NCBI GenBank assembly: GCA_900546745.1
Contig: URDT01000010.1
Span: 1 to 47,415, forward strand
Length of the DNA: 47,415 bases
Direction: 5' to 3'
Source: an uncultured Mycoplasmatota bacterium
GTDB taxonomy: Bacteria > Bacillota_I > Bacilli_A > RF39 > UBA660
How positions within the stretch are numbered: the stretch's first letter is position 1; each line of letters opens with the position of its first letter. The position numbers were made by a program, and so were the translations under genes. This document shows positions 27,298-35,137 of this stretch, in pieces. The notes below the pieces were generated by a model. It made no database searches and was not told the DNA's origin. It saw only the letters and a program-made list of their open reading frames with translations.

Positions 27298-29391
27298 TTA
27301 ATTGAAATCGAATACTAATTTATTATCTTCTAATTTTAATTTTGCTGAAAATTCTTTATTATTTTTAGAAATAAAACCTTCTATTTTGGAAGATTCTCCT
27401 TCTTTTAGTATCTTGATAGCATTATTTTTAGAAATTACTCTTTTACATATTACTCCATTAATTTTAAATGTACAACCATTTTTATATCCTAAGCAACCAT
27501 ATCCATAACGATTTCTAATAACATCTTCTCCACAAATTGGGCATGTACCAATTTTATCTCCATAAAATCCAGTATCTATTTCTTTTTCAATAGGAATATT
27601 TTCCTTTTGAAATACTTCACTAATCTCTTGTTTTGTTAAGTTGACAACATCAGATATTTTCCATTCATTGTGGAAAACTTTTTTTAATCCTTGTCCTAAT
27701 GTACTTGTTTTATACTTATCCATGCTTATTTTCATTTGAAGTAATGATTCTATTAAATAAATTCCTCCTGGTAATATTGTATATACATCCTTTTTTAAAT
27801 CAATATATTTACTTTTTAAAGCATTGTTTATAATTCCTGTTCTTGTAGCTTCTGTTCCTAGTTCTAATCCTTCAAAAATTGCTTTGTAATCGTCGGTATC
27901 ATCTTCTATTTCTTCGTCTTTTTTTGCCTTTTCTTCTTTAAAAGGATTTTTTAAATAATTATTTAATGTTTCAATTGTATAATGCTTTGGTGCTGTTGTT
28001 TTTTTCTCTTTTGGCTCAAATTTAATATTTACAGCATCTCCAACAGTAAGATTTGGTAATATTTTATCATTTTTGCTATAATCATCGTATTTTGTCCAAC
28101 CTGGTTCTTGAATAACAGTTCCTTTTAATGTAAATACTTCAAAATCTCCGACAGATATTGTGATTTCTGTTTTTTCAATTTTACAATCTTGATTACAAAA
28201 TACAGCAACAAATCGTTTTAAAACTGTTTTATACACAAGTAATTCATCTTCGGATAAATCTGCCTTTTTTGGTATTTTATAGGTTGGAGTCAAAGCAGAG
28301 TGGGATTCTATTTTGGAATCATCAAAAATTGTTTTTTTATCTTTAAATTTAACAGGATATCCCATTTGTTCTATATTAGAGATAATTTTTTTTATTTTAT
28401 CTTTTTCTGCTGTTGCTAAATATTCGGAGTTAGTACGAGGATAAGTTAAATAGCCCTCTTCATATAGTTTTTGAGTAATTGCTAAAGACTTATCCATAGG
28501 CATTTTATATTTTTTTCCAAGATAATTTTGTAATTTTGTTAGGGAATAAAGTTTTCCTGGTTGTAATGTATCTTTTTTTACTTTTTTATTGGTTACAATT
28601 GCTTTTTCTTGATTATATTTTTGGCAAAGTTCTTGTGCTTTTTTTAACTGATTTTTATCAAATTTTTCTTTAGAATTTAATTCTACGAATTCATTATTAG
28701 TCTGTTCATTAGAAGAAATTCCGTAATAAATATCGGGTATAAAGTTTTGAATTGCCATATCTCGATCGTAAATAGCCTTTACAATAGGAACAATTACTCT
28801 TCCAACACGAAGTAATGTTCCTGTTTTTAAGGTTGCATATCTTGTTAAATTAACACCATATAACCAATCTACATACGTTCTAGCAAATCCTTCATTTGCT
28901 AAATTATCATATTCTGTTTCTTCTTTCATTTCTTTTAACCCTTGACTTACAGTTTCAGGAGTTTGATCAGGAAGCCATAATCGAAGTTGTTTTTTAGGAT
29001 TTTGAATGGCATTTTGGACACATAATCTTACTATGATTTCTCCTTCTCTATCGGAGTCTCCTGCATTTACAATGGTATCCACATCTTCTCGATTGATTAA
29101 TGTTTTCATTAAGTTGAATTGTTTAATAATACCTTTATCTGGTTGCTTATTTTGGTCAGTTTTTAAATGAAAATGAAATTTTTCTGGAAAGCAAGGAAGG
29201 TTATCCATAGTCCATCTAGTAGTTGTCGCATTACTATAATCTTCTATATCATCTAAAGTAAACAAATGTCCAAAAGCCCAAGTTACTAAATAATCGTTAT
29301 TTTCAAAATAACCATCTTTTCTAGTCATGTTACCAATTCCTGCAACAATATTTCTAGCAAGGCTTGGTTTTTCTGCAATAATTAAGATCAT
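27298..29391 (-). CDS. topB: DNA topoisomerase III (TopB)
   Basis: Type IA topoisomerase, 697 residues, that decatenates DNA using an active-site tyrosine. The Toprim domain is at the N-terminus (LIIAEKPSLARNIV; NAGDSDREGEII with the acidic metal residues). The catalytic tyrosine is in YLTYPRTNSEYL. The SLTKLQNYLGKKYKMP segment and the gate domains are all present. A C-terminal zinc-ribbon-like segment has CPICGEDV..YGCLGYKNGC. Length agrees with Firmicutes TopB (about 720). AAGGAG precedes the ATG. The gene is followed directly by the ASCH fusion. Confidence 0.95.
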   Translation of the reverse strand: MILIIAEKPSLARNIVAGIGNMTRKDGYFENNDYLVTWAFGHLFTLDDIEDYSNATTTRWTMDNLPCFPEKFHFHLKTDQNKQPDKGIIKQFNLMKTLINREDVDTIVNAGDSDREGEIIVRLCVQNAIQNPKKQLRLWLPDQTPETVSQGLKEMKEETEYDNLANEGFARTYVDWLYGVNLTRYATLKTGTLLRVGRVIVPIVKAIYDRDMAIQNFIPDIYYGISSNEQTNNEFVELNSKEKFDKNQLKKAQELCQKYNQEKAIVTNKKVKKDTLQPGKLYSLTKLQNYLGKKYKMPMDKSLAITQKLYEEGYLTYPRTNSEYLATAEKDKIKKIISNIEQMGYPVKFKDKKTIFDDSKIESHSALTPTYKIPKKADLSEDELLVYKTVLKRFVAVFCNQDCKIEKTEITISVGDFEVFTLKGTVIQEPGWTKYDDYSKNDKILPNLTVGDAVNIKFEPKEKKTTAPKHYTIETLNNYLKNPFKEEKAKKDEEIEDDTDDYKAIFEGLELGTEATRTGIINNALKSKYIDLKKDVYTILPGGIYLIESLLQMKISMDKYKTSTLGQGLKKVFHNEWKISDVVNLTKQEISEVFQKENIPIEKEIDTGFYGDKIGTCPICGEDVIRNRYGYGCLGYKNGCTFKINGVICKRVISKNNAIKILKEGESSKIEGFISKNNKEFSAKLKLEDNKLVFDFN

Positions 29392-29939
29392 AGTACATCT
29401 CCTTTTTTATTTTATTATAACATATTGTTTTATCTTTCACATAATAAAAGGGATGAAATAAATAGTTGGAATATGTACTAGAAATGTTACTAATATCATA
29501 AGTTATTTATCTTTCGACATGAACTCCCATACCTTTTAGAAATATTTTTTTAGAGTTATTCACAAGTAAACTAATAGTTCCGCTTTCAAGATTTTTGGTA
29601 TTTTGAAATTTTATAGTACTTTGAAAATAAGAAAATTCAGCCAAGGCTAGAAAAATTCTTATTACTATTAAACTGACGATTTTTTAGTATCCTTCTTCAT
29701 AACAATCTTCTTATATTAAGTGTCATTTTATTATAACTTAAAGTGATATTTATATTCTATTTATTGAGATAATTTACATATTATAGGTATAAAATTATGG
29801 TTGATATATGTGAATTCTTACACAACAAAAAAGTTCTAAAAATTTAGGACTTTATATAAAAAATCGCATAACGATCAAATTTCTATATGACATAGTTTTA
29901 AAGAAAATTACCGTTTTTTTGTTTTTACACCTTTCTTAT
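29392..29939. other. intergenic region, no gene recognised
   Basis: About 550 bases, very AT-rich. It holds a terminator for the HAD gene at 29829-29852. On the minus strand an open stretch of about 58 codons without a start codon (29507 to about 29685, ending GMGVHVER) may be a gene remnant, but I cannot identify it. Nothing else is recognised. Confidence 0.6.
29829..29852 (-). terminator. terminator downstream of the HAD pseudogene
   Basis: Minus-strand hairpin AAAGTCCTAAA/TTTAGAACTTT (one G-T pair), followed by a T-run. Confidence 0.7.
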
Positions 29940-30487
29940 TTATTTCATATCATTTTCATATTTCTTTTTCAATACTTTAATTAAATTATTTGTAACTAGT
30001 TCGTAAGCTCCTAATTGTCTATATTGATAGTTTATATGTTTAAAATTATTTAAATTAACTGGTTTTAATACGATTTTAGGTAAATCTTTATAAGTTAGTC
30101 CTTTAAATGGCAGGGTTTTGAAATGATTTAAGCATATTAATTTATAATCATTGTGATAATCATCATCTAATATAACATAATTTGTTATTTCATTTTTTTC
30201 AGGTAATCAACTATACCTAGTAAACGTGATGGTAACTTTATATCACCCAAACTTCCTCGAAAATTTGGGTCTATAAAATCAATATTATATATACTTAATT
30301 TTTCAAATTGATATTTTAAAGATTTTCTTCTAGTCTCTATTCCATTCATTTGCCGAGAACTTATCATAACCACTTTGGCATTATATATTTGAACGAATAG
30401 TTTTAGAACTTCAACACTTTCTGATAAAAATTCTGAACAATTATCATTAAGAACACCATCTATATCTAAAAATATTATATTTTTCAT
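29940..30487 (-). pseudogene. HAD-type phosphatase (SAK-associated type) split by a frameshift
   Basis: The first frame (30185-30487) encodes 100 residues with the HAD motif FLDIDGVLND and ISSRQ, ending DYLKKMK. A second frame (29940 to about 30187) continues EITNYVILDDDYHND, the missing acidic HAD motif III, to ENDMK. Restoring one A in the A-run near 30187 would join them as DYLKKNEITNYVILDDD, about 182 residues. It resembles HAD domains found with RNA-repair proteins. It may be a recent pseudogene, a sequencing error in a homopolymer, or a slippage-expressed gene. Confidence 0.8.
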
Positions 30488-30505
30488 AAATCACCCTAAA
30501 AAATA

Positions 30506-30531
30506 AAACTTGATATTTTTATACCAAGTTT
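30506..30531 (-). terminator. terminator of tRNA-Trp
   Basis: Minus-strand stem AAACTTGGTAT/ATATCAAGTTT with 4-base loop, then TTTTATTTTTT. Confidence 0.8.
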
Positions 30532-30567
30532 CATATTAACAAACACTCTGGTTCGACTAAATCTAAA

Positions 30568-30641
30568 TGGCAGGGGTGGCAGGAGTTGAACCCACATGAA
30601 CGGTTTTGGAGACCGTCATTCTACCATTGAATTACACCCCT
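30568..30641 (-). tRNA. trnW: tRNA-Trp (anticodon CCA)
   Basis: A full cloverleaf on the minus strand: acceptor AGGGGTG/CACCCCT, D-loop with AATGGTAGAAT, anticodon stem ACGGT/ACCGT around loop CTCCAAA (anticodon CCA), T-arm with GGTTCAACTCC, and an encoded CCA end. 74 bases including CCA. It is a single-gene unit with a promoter and terminator. Confidence 0.97.
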
Positions 30642-30657
30642 AACTGAACGTATTCAC

Positions 30658-30686
30658 ATTATAGCATATATTTTTGTAATTATCAA
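30658..30686 (-). promoter_or_regulatory. sigma-A promoter of tRNA-Trp
   Basis: TTGATA (30681-30686), 17 bases, TATAAT (30658-30663) on the minus strand, about 17 bases before the tRNA. Confidence 0.8.
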
Positions 30687-30702
30687 TATATTTATTTTTT
30701 TG

Positions 30703-30710
30703 CATATAAT
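30703..30710 (+). promoter_or_regulatory. possible sigma-E -10 box of cwlJ
   Basis: CATATAAT matches 7 of 8 bases of the sigma-E -10 pattern CATACAAT. I find no convincing -35 at the right distance, so this is tentative. Confidence 0.3.
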
Positions 30711-30725
30711 TTTATAGGTGATGTT

Positions 30726-31154
30726 ATGGCAATTTTAAAATATACGACAAAGGAAAGGGATTTATTAGCGCGTTTAATGAGAGCAGAAGCAGTCGGTGAA
30801 GGAGATTTAGGAATGTTAATGGTTGGCAATGTTGGAATTAATAGAACGATTGCTGATTGTTTAACTTTTAAGGATATAAGATCTATTACTGATATGATTT
30901 ATCAGAGTCCAGGTGGTTTTGCTGGTAAAGATAGTCCGCTATTTTTCAGTAATCCAACAACTGCCCAAAGAAATTTAGCAGATCGTGTTATTAATGGGGA
31001 ATATTATTATCCGGCAACAAATGCTTTATGGTTTTATGCACCCAAAACAGGAGAAAATTGTTCTAGTACTTGGTGGGGACAAGAATTATCAGGAAGATAT
31101 AAGAATCATTGTTTTTACAAACCTGCTTCTGGTGTTTGTACGCAAATTCATTAA
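30726..31154 (+). CDS. cwlJ: CwlJ-type spore cortex hydrolase
   Basis: The 142-residue protein equals the length of Bacillus CwlJ and aligns throughout: RDLLARLMRAEAVGEGDLGM (catalytic Glu region), VGNVGINR, TDMIYQSPGGF, ALWFYAPK and RYKNHCFYKP. This is the Hydrolase_2 (SleB/CwlJ) domain, a lytic enzyme that degrades the spore cortex at germination. There is no signal peptide or peptidoglycan-binding domain, which separates CwlJ from SleB; CwlJ is made in the mother cell and placed in the coat. AGGTG precedes the ATG by 6 bases. Usually a gerQ gene accompanies cwlJ; none is seen here. Confidence 0.93.
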   Translation: MAILKYTTKERDLLARLMRAEAVGEGDLGMLMVGNVGINRTIADCLTFKDIRSITDMIYQSPGGFAGKDSPLFFSNPTTAQRNLADRVINGEYYYPATNALWFYAPKTGENCSSTWWGQELSGRYKNHCFYKPASGVCTQIH

Positions 31155-31158
31155 AAAA

Positions 31159-31183
31159 ACTTACTTTTCAGTAAGTATTTTTT
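31159..31183. terminator. bidirectional terminator cwlJ / LysM amidase
   Basis: Stem ACTTAC/GTAAGT with A-run before and T-run after, working for both convergent genes. Confidence 0.8.
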
Positions 31184-32375
31184 ATATAATTAGCTTTTGA
31201 CCTATTGATAGTAAATTGGATGTTAAGTTATTTTTTCTCCTGATAGAATCTACTGTTGTATTATATTTTTGTGCGATGGAGTATAGGCTATCTCCTTTTT
31301 GAACTATATATGTAGTTTGTTGTGATGTTGAATCTTTTGATACTGGAATTTTTAAAATTTGACCTATCGATAATAGATTGGATGTTAGGTTATTATAATC
31401 CATTAATTCAGATTGTGTTAATCCATAATTTCTGGATATTGAATATAAATTATCTCCTTTTTTTACAGTATATTCTATATAATTATTTTCACTTTTTGTC
31501 GGTATTTTTAAAGATTGACCAATAGATAACAGATTAGATGTCAAGTTATTTAATTTTTTCAATTCATCTACTGTTGTATTATATTTTTGTGCGATAGAGT
31601 ACAAGCTATCTCCAGATTTTACTATATATGTATCCGATGTTGTTGTTTCTTGTTCTTGCGTAGGTATTTTTAATAATTGACCTATGCTTAAGGTGTTGGA
31701 TGATAAATTATTAGTATCTTTTAATTCATTTACAGTAACTCCAAATTTTTTAGCAATGCTCCAAAGACTATCTCCTCTTTGAACAGTGTAGTAGTTTCCT
31801 GAAATTGGAACATATTTTGCTCCTACATATTCAGCTATTCCTTTTACTACTGCTTCTGTTAATTCTTCGTAATGATTTTTTAATAAATCGACATCGTCAC
31901 CTGTACTATCTAAAAAGCCATATTCTACAATAATTGGTTGTGTTTTTCCAGTATTTCTATGGATAAAGTAATAATCTTTAGATGTGTCGCTTGGTAATCT
32001 TCTTTGATAAGCTTTTCTAACATTTTGACCTGTTGCTTCTATATTCTTTAAAATATCATTGGCAAGAGTACTGCTATTTCTTAGGGCATATATTACTTCA
32101 GCACCATCGCCACCTCCTGCATTTATGTGATTAGACACAACAATTACATTCGAATTATTTCCATACGCATCTAAAATTCTATTAACTCTATCAGTAGGAT
32201 TTAATGTTTCGTCGGTAGTTCTAGTCATTGTAACCGGAATACCTAATTTTTTTAATCTATCATACATGTATTGTGAAATTTTTAAGGTCAATTCTTTTTC
32301 TATAATTCCATTTCCGCTTGATCCCGGATCATCGCCACCATGACCAGCATCAATTACCACTTTATAATCTTTCAT
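31182..32375 (-). CDS. N-acetylmuramoyl-L-alanine amidase with four LysM repeats
   Basis: A 397-residue peptidoglycan amidase. The Amidase_3 domain (residues about 4-190) has the zinc sites VIDAGHGGDDPG (His), the Glu in IIEKELTL, and SNHINAGGG (His), plus IIVEYGFLDS with the catalytic Glu. Four LysM repeats follow (about 196-240, 250-294, 302-346, 354-397), three of them sharing NNLTSNLLSIGQ. No signal peptide is present, which fits a mother-cell spore enzyme (CwlC/CwlH-like) or release by lysis. It converges with cwlJ on a shared terminator. Confidence 0.93.
   Translation of the reverse strand: MKDYKVVIDAGHGGDDPGSSGNGIIEKELTLKISQYMYDRLKKLGIPVTMTRTTDETLNPTDRVNRILDAYGNNSNVIVVSNHINAGGGDGAEVIYALRNSSTLANDILKNIEATGQNVRKAYQRRLPSDTSKDYYFIHRNTGKTQPIIVEYGFLDSTGDDVDLLKNHYEELTEAVVKGIAEYVGAKYVPISGNYYTVQRGDSLWSIAKKFGVTVNELKDTNNLSSNTLSIGQLLKIPTQEQETTTSDTYIVKSGDSLYSIAQKYNTTVDELKKLNNLTSNLLSIGQSLKIPTKSENNYIEYTVKKGDNLYSISRNYGLTQSELMDYNNLTSNLLSIGQILKIPVSKDSTSQQTTYIVQKGDSLYSIAQKYNTTVDSIRRKNNLTSNLLSIGQKLII
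31185..31690 (-). repeat. near-identical LysM repeats in the amidase gene
   Basis: Three LysM units (about 31186-31310, 31340-31460 and 31500-31640) are very similar at the DNA level around the NNLTSNLLSIGQ codons, pointing to recent internal duplication or conversion. Confidence 0.7.
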
Positions 32376-32429
32376 ACATATTCCTCCTAGAATAGTCTAT
32401 GTAAATTGTCTATTTTAGCAACAAAAAAA

Positions 32430-32446
32430 AGATTGAAAATCAATCT
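32430..32446 (-). terminator. terminator of the P-loop kinase gene
   Basis: Minus-strand hairpin AGATTGA/TCAATCT, 3-base loop, followed by T8, about 44 bases after the stop codon. Confidence 0.75.
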
Positions 32447-32489
32447 CAATTTTTTTATTAGAATAAAATTATAATCTATAATATTATTA

Positions 32490-33053
32490 TTAGCTATTAT
32501 TTTCTTTTATCCAATCCAATAGATTATTTAAAACATCCTCTCTATTTTTTGAAACATTCACAAATTTAATGTTATTTTTCATACAATCTTCTTTATAATT
32601 GTTACTATCTTTTATCCAAATATCAAAATATAATTCTAACTTTCTTACTGACTCTGTATATGTCCAATCATGTTTCTCATCATACTTTATAGTATTCTCA
32701 ACTAATTCTTCTATAGTAGCATCTGGATAACCAAAAACTATAACTAAATAACCGTTTTTCAAATATTTAATGATATCTTCTATTTTTAAACTATGATAAT
32801 CCAATATATAATTTAAATTTGGTTCAAATTCTATACTCTTGTTGAAAAAATCTAACACCATTTGATAGGCTTCTGACATATTTAATTCTATACATTCATT
32901 TTTAGTGTCCTTTCTTAGCCCACACATATTTACATAAGATGAGGTTATAACATCTCCTTGTATCAAACTATAATTTTTAAACTCATTTAATATTTTTTTT
33001 GAAATGGTTGTTTTACCTGATCTAGGTACTCCTGTTAATATTATATTTTTCAT
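32490..33053 (-). CDS. P-loop nucleotide/sugar kinase-like protein
   Basis: A 187-residue P-loop protein: Walker A GVPRSGKTT (residues 8-16) at the N-terminus, then a strand with DYHSLKIEDII and FGYPDAT in the positions of an acceptor site and Walker B. The size and layout resemble adenylate-kinase or shikimate-kinase-like small kinases, but I cannot name the substrate. Start at 33053, with AGAGGAG upstream; the ATG at 33068 lies before that site. It sits in an accessory region between a decayed HNH gene and the LysM amidase. Confidence 0.7.
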   Translation of the reverse strand: MKNIILTGVPRSGKTTISKKILNEFKNYSLIQGDVITSSYVNMCGLRKDTKNECIELNMSEAYQMVLDFFNKSIEFEPNLNYILDYHSLKIEDIIKYLKNGYLVIVFGYPDATIEELVENTIKYDEKHDWTYTESVRKLELYFDIWIKDSNNYKEDCMKNNIKFVNVSKNREDVLNNLLDWIKENNS

Positions 33054-33212
33054 AAAATCTCCTCTCACCTAATTTATAACATAAAATTTATCTATAAAAA
33101 AATGAAAGAATTTCAAAAATATACTTAATATTTTAACCAAAACTATAATTTAATAAACCAATTTTAAAATTTAGAATAAATTTAATTGAAAATATTTAAT
33201 ATCTAGTCAACT

Positions 33213-33241
33213 AAAAAAATTAACAGAAAGTTAATTTTTTT
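33213..33241. terminator. bidirectional terminator beside HNH remnant
   Basis: Perfect 12-bp stem AAAAAAATTAAC/GTTAATTTTTTT with 5-base loop. Confidence 0.75.
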
Positions 33242-33267
33242 GGTTTTTCTTAATGTTTTTCTTCCAC

Positions 33268-33655
33268 TTAAATTTTATTACTTTTTCCTCTATTACATGT
33301 TTCACACAATGTTTGTAAATTTTTCATTCCCGTTTTACCACCTTTAGAAACCGGAATGATATGTTCTACTTCAAGTTTTACACCATCCTCTTTTCCAATT
33401 ATGAATTGTCATCATTAAATAGTCATCAATATTAGAATTTTCTATTTCATTCTTTATTCTAACCGAATAAGAATCAATAAAATCTGGTAATACTTCTAAA
33501 TTATATTTTGAATTGACATTTATGTTTTTTTATATAATTCTGATTTATTTTTTAATTTTTTTAAAATAAGTTTTAAATATAAATTCTTTATATTTTTTCG
33601 ATAATAAAATAGACAAAAATAGAAATAAGCAAAATTATCATCATTAATATTATTT
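33268..33655 (-). pseudogene. HNH endonuclease remnant
   Basis: On the minus strand the last frame encodes EDGVKLEVEHIIPVSKGGK, then NLQTLCETCNRGKSNKI and a stop at 33268, the conserved C-terminal half of an HNH nuclease (His-His and CxxC). The upstream part is in other frames: one encodes DSYSVRIKNEIENSNIDDYL, another FCLFYYRKNIKNLYL. At least two frameshifts separate them, with no usable start. A dead gene, probably once mobile or defence-related. Confidence 0.7.
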
Positions 33656-33656
33656 G

Positions 33657-33809
33657 TCAATATGATACTAAAAATTTTAAAATACAACTCAACATAAATA
33701 ACATTAAAAGTTCAATCGCTTCTTCTTCATCTTGAGTATTTCTATAATATCTTCTTGCCTTACTACCAACTTCTAAAAAAATAAGGACTAGAAAAACTAT
33801 TAAAGTCTT
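33657..33809 (-). pseudogene. Small membrane ORF that appears to have lost its start codon
   Basis: Minus strand: TATAAT (33831-33836), then AAAGGGG ribosome binding site, six bases, then AAG where ATG is expected (33807-33809), followed by 49 open codons: TLIVFLVLIFLEVGSKARRY, then RNTQDEEEAIELLMLF, then LSCILKFLVSY. The signals suggest a former 50-residue membrane protein next to the HNH remnant. The family is unknown. Confidence 0.4.
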
Positions 33810-33885
33810 TACTGGCCCCTTTATATTTTCATTATATCATGTACAATACTTATATGAAACGCAATTCTACATAATTTACATATTT

Positions 33886-35106
33886 TTACCATTCGATAAA
33901 TCTACTCCAATATTCATTTGTAGAATTAGAAACACAATTGAAATATTTTTCTAACTGGTTACTAATTACTTTAGCCTTTTCATTAATTGGATTTCCCAGA
34001 CTATAATAATCTTTTTTTAAAGAGCGAGACATCATATCAGAAAATAATACAGCTCTATCTTCTTTATAATTTGATTTACTATAGGCTGACAAAAAATAGG
34101 CAGGATTAGAATAATAATATACATATTCATTTGTTTGATTGCCGTATACAAATCCACTCGGATTATAATTATTCATACTATTTTCAAGTTCAACGGCTCC
34201 AATAATTGTAGCCAAATAGCAATCTATATAGTGCATAATTTCATGATGAAGTGTATTTTCAAATAAATAACCTTCTGTACTAATCAAAATAATCACTTTA
34301 TTCACATTTCTATTATCTGTTAGTCCTGACATAGAACTATTTATATTCTTCACTAAATAAATTGTTAATGATTTCCATCTATTACTTATTTCATAAAAAA
34401 AACTATTTGGATATTTTCCTAAAGCGACATCTATAGTATTTAATATTTTATTAATCTTTTGATCATCATATTGTTTCTCATAACTATTAATATAGTTATC
34501 ATCTATTTCATCTTTATAACCAACACTTACCCCATACTTTGCTTTGATATTTTTTCTCAATCTATCATTTTCAGTAACAAAAGGACTTTCACTAGAATTC
34601 GTTCCGTTATTTTGATTACTAGTTATATCTTCCTTTTTATTTCCAACATTGCTATTTTCTTCTTTTTTAGGTTTTTCCTCTTTTTGTGAAGTATTTTCTT
34701 GACTTTTTCCATTTTCTTCTTTTTTTGAAGTATCACTTTCTATATTATTTTTTGTCTCCTTAGTACTGGGTTTTCCAGTATTCTTTTTTACTTTCTTTTT
34801 ATTATCACTCTTAGAATTTTCTTGTTTTATATTTTGAACTTTTTCTGAAGTGTCATCTTTAATACCTTCCTCATTAGAAATTTCTTGCTCTTTTTGTTTA
34901 TCATCTTCATCCAAAACTTTGTCATTATCTTTTAAATTATCTTTTGATTTTTTTTCATCTTGATCTTCACGAATAGGATTGTTTTGAATTCCTAGATTAG
35001 AACCATTTTTTACTTCCACAAAACTCAGGTAGCATTTGACACAAATTAATAATAAAACAATCACTATAAGTAGAATAATGAACACTTTTTTCACATTTTT
35101 ATTCAT
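33886..35106 (-). CDS. Membrane-anchored zinc metalloprotease with charged stalk
   Basis: A 406-residue protein: N-terminal membrane anchor (about residues 8-28), a Lys/Glu/Asn-rich disordered stalk of about 150 residues, then an extracellular domain (about 185-406). The zinc motif HEIMH (288-292) is followed by a Glu in YKEDRAVLF (Glu349), the likely third ligand, as in several gluzincin-type families. The exact family is not recognised. The stalk suggests it reaches through the cell wall. It follows the DUF975/CmpB gene on the same strand by 31 bases and may be in its operon. A C-terminal Cys-rich or sorting motif is absent. Confidence 0.75.
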   Translation of the reverse strand: MNKNVKKVFIILLIVIVLLLICVKCYLSFVEVKNGSNLGIQNNPIREDQDEKKSKDNLKDNDKVLDEDDKQKEQEISNEEGIKDDTSEKVQNIKQENSKSDNKKKVKKNTGKPSTKETKNNIESDTSKKEENGKSQENTSQKEEKPKKEENSNVGNKKEDITSNQNNGTNSSESPFVTENDRLRKNIKAKYGVSVGYKDEIDDNYINSYEKQYDDQKINKILNTIDVALGKYPNSFFYEISNRWKSLTIYLVKNINSSMSGLTDNRNVNKVIILISTEGYLFENTLHHEIMHYIDCYLATIIGAVELENSMNNYNPSGFVYGNQTNEYVYYYSNPAYFLSAYSKSNYKEDRAVLFSDMMSRSLKKDYYSLGNPINEKAKVISNQLEKYFNCVSNSTNEYWSRFIEW

Positions 35107-35137
35107 TGTAATCCCTCATTTCTATATTACAAGTTCA

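Noticed and set aside
29507..29685. 58-codon open stretch on the minus strand ending GMGVHVER
   Set aside because: It has no start codon or ribosome site and matches no family I know; kept only as a note on the intergenic region.
30568..30641. Use of UGA as tryptophan (mycoplasma-like code)
   Set aside because: The only tRNA-Trp has anticodon CCA and TGA ends several genes here (for example 10383, 14209, 23542).
31185..31690. CRISPR or non-coding repeat array
   Set aside because: The repeats are in-frame LysM domains of the amidase.
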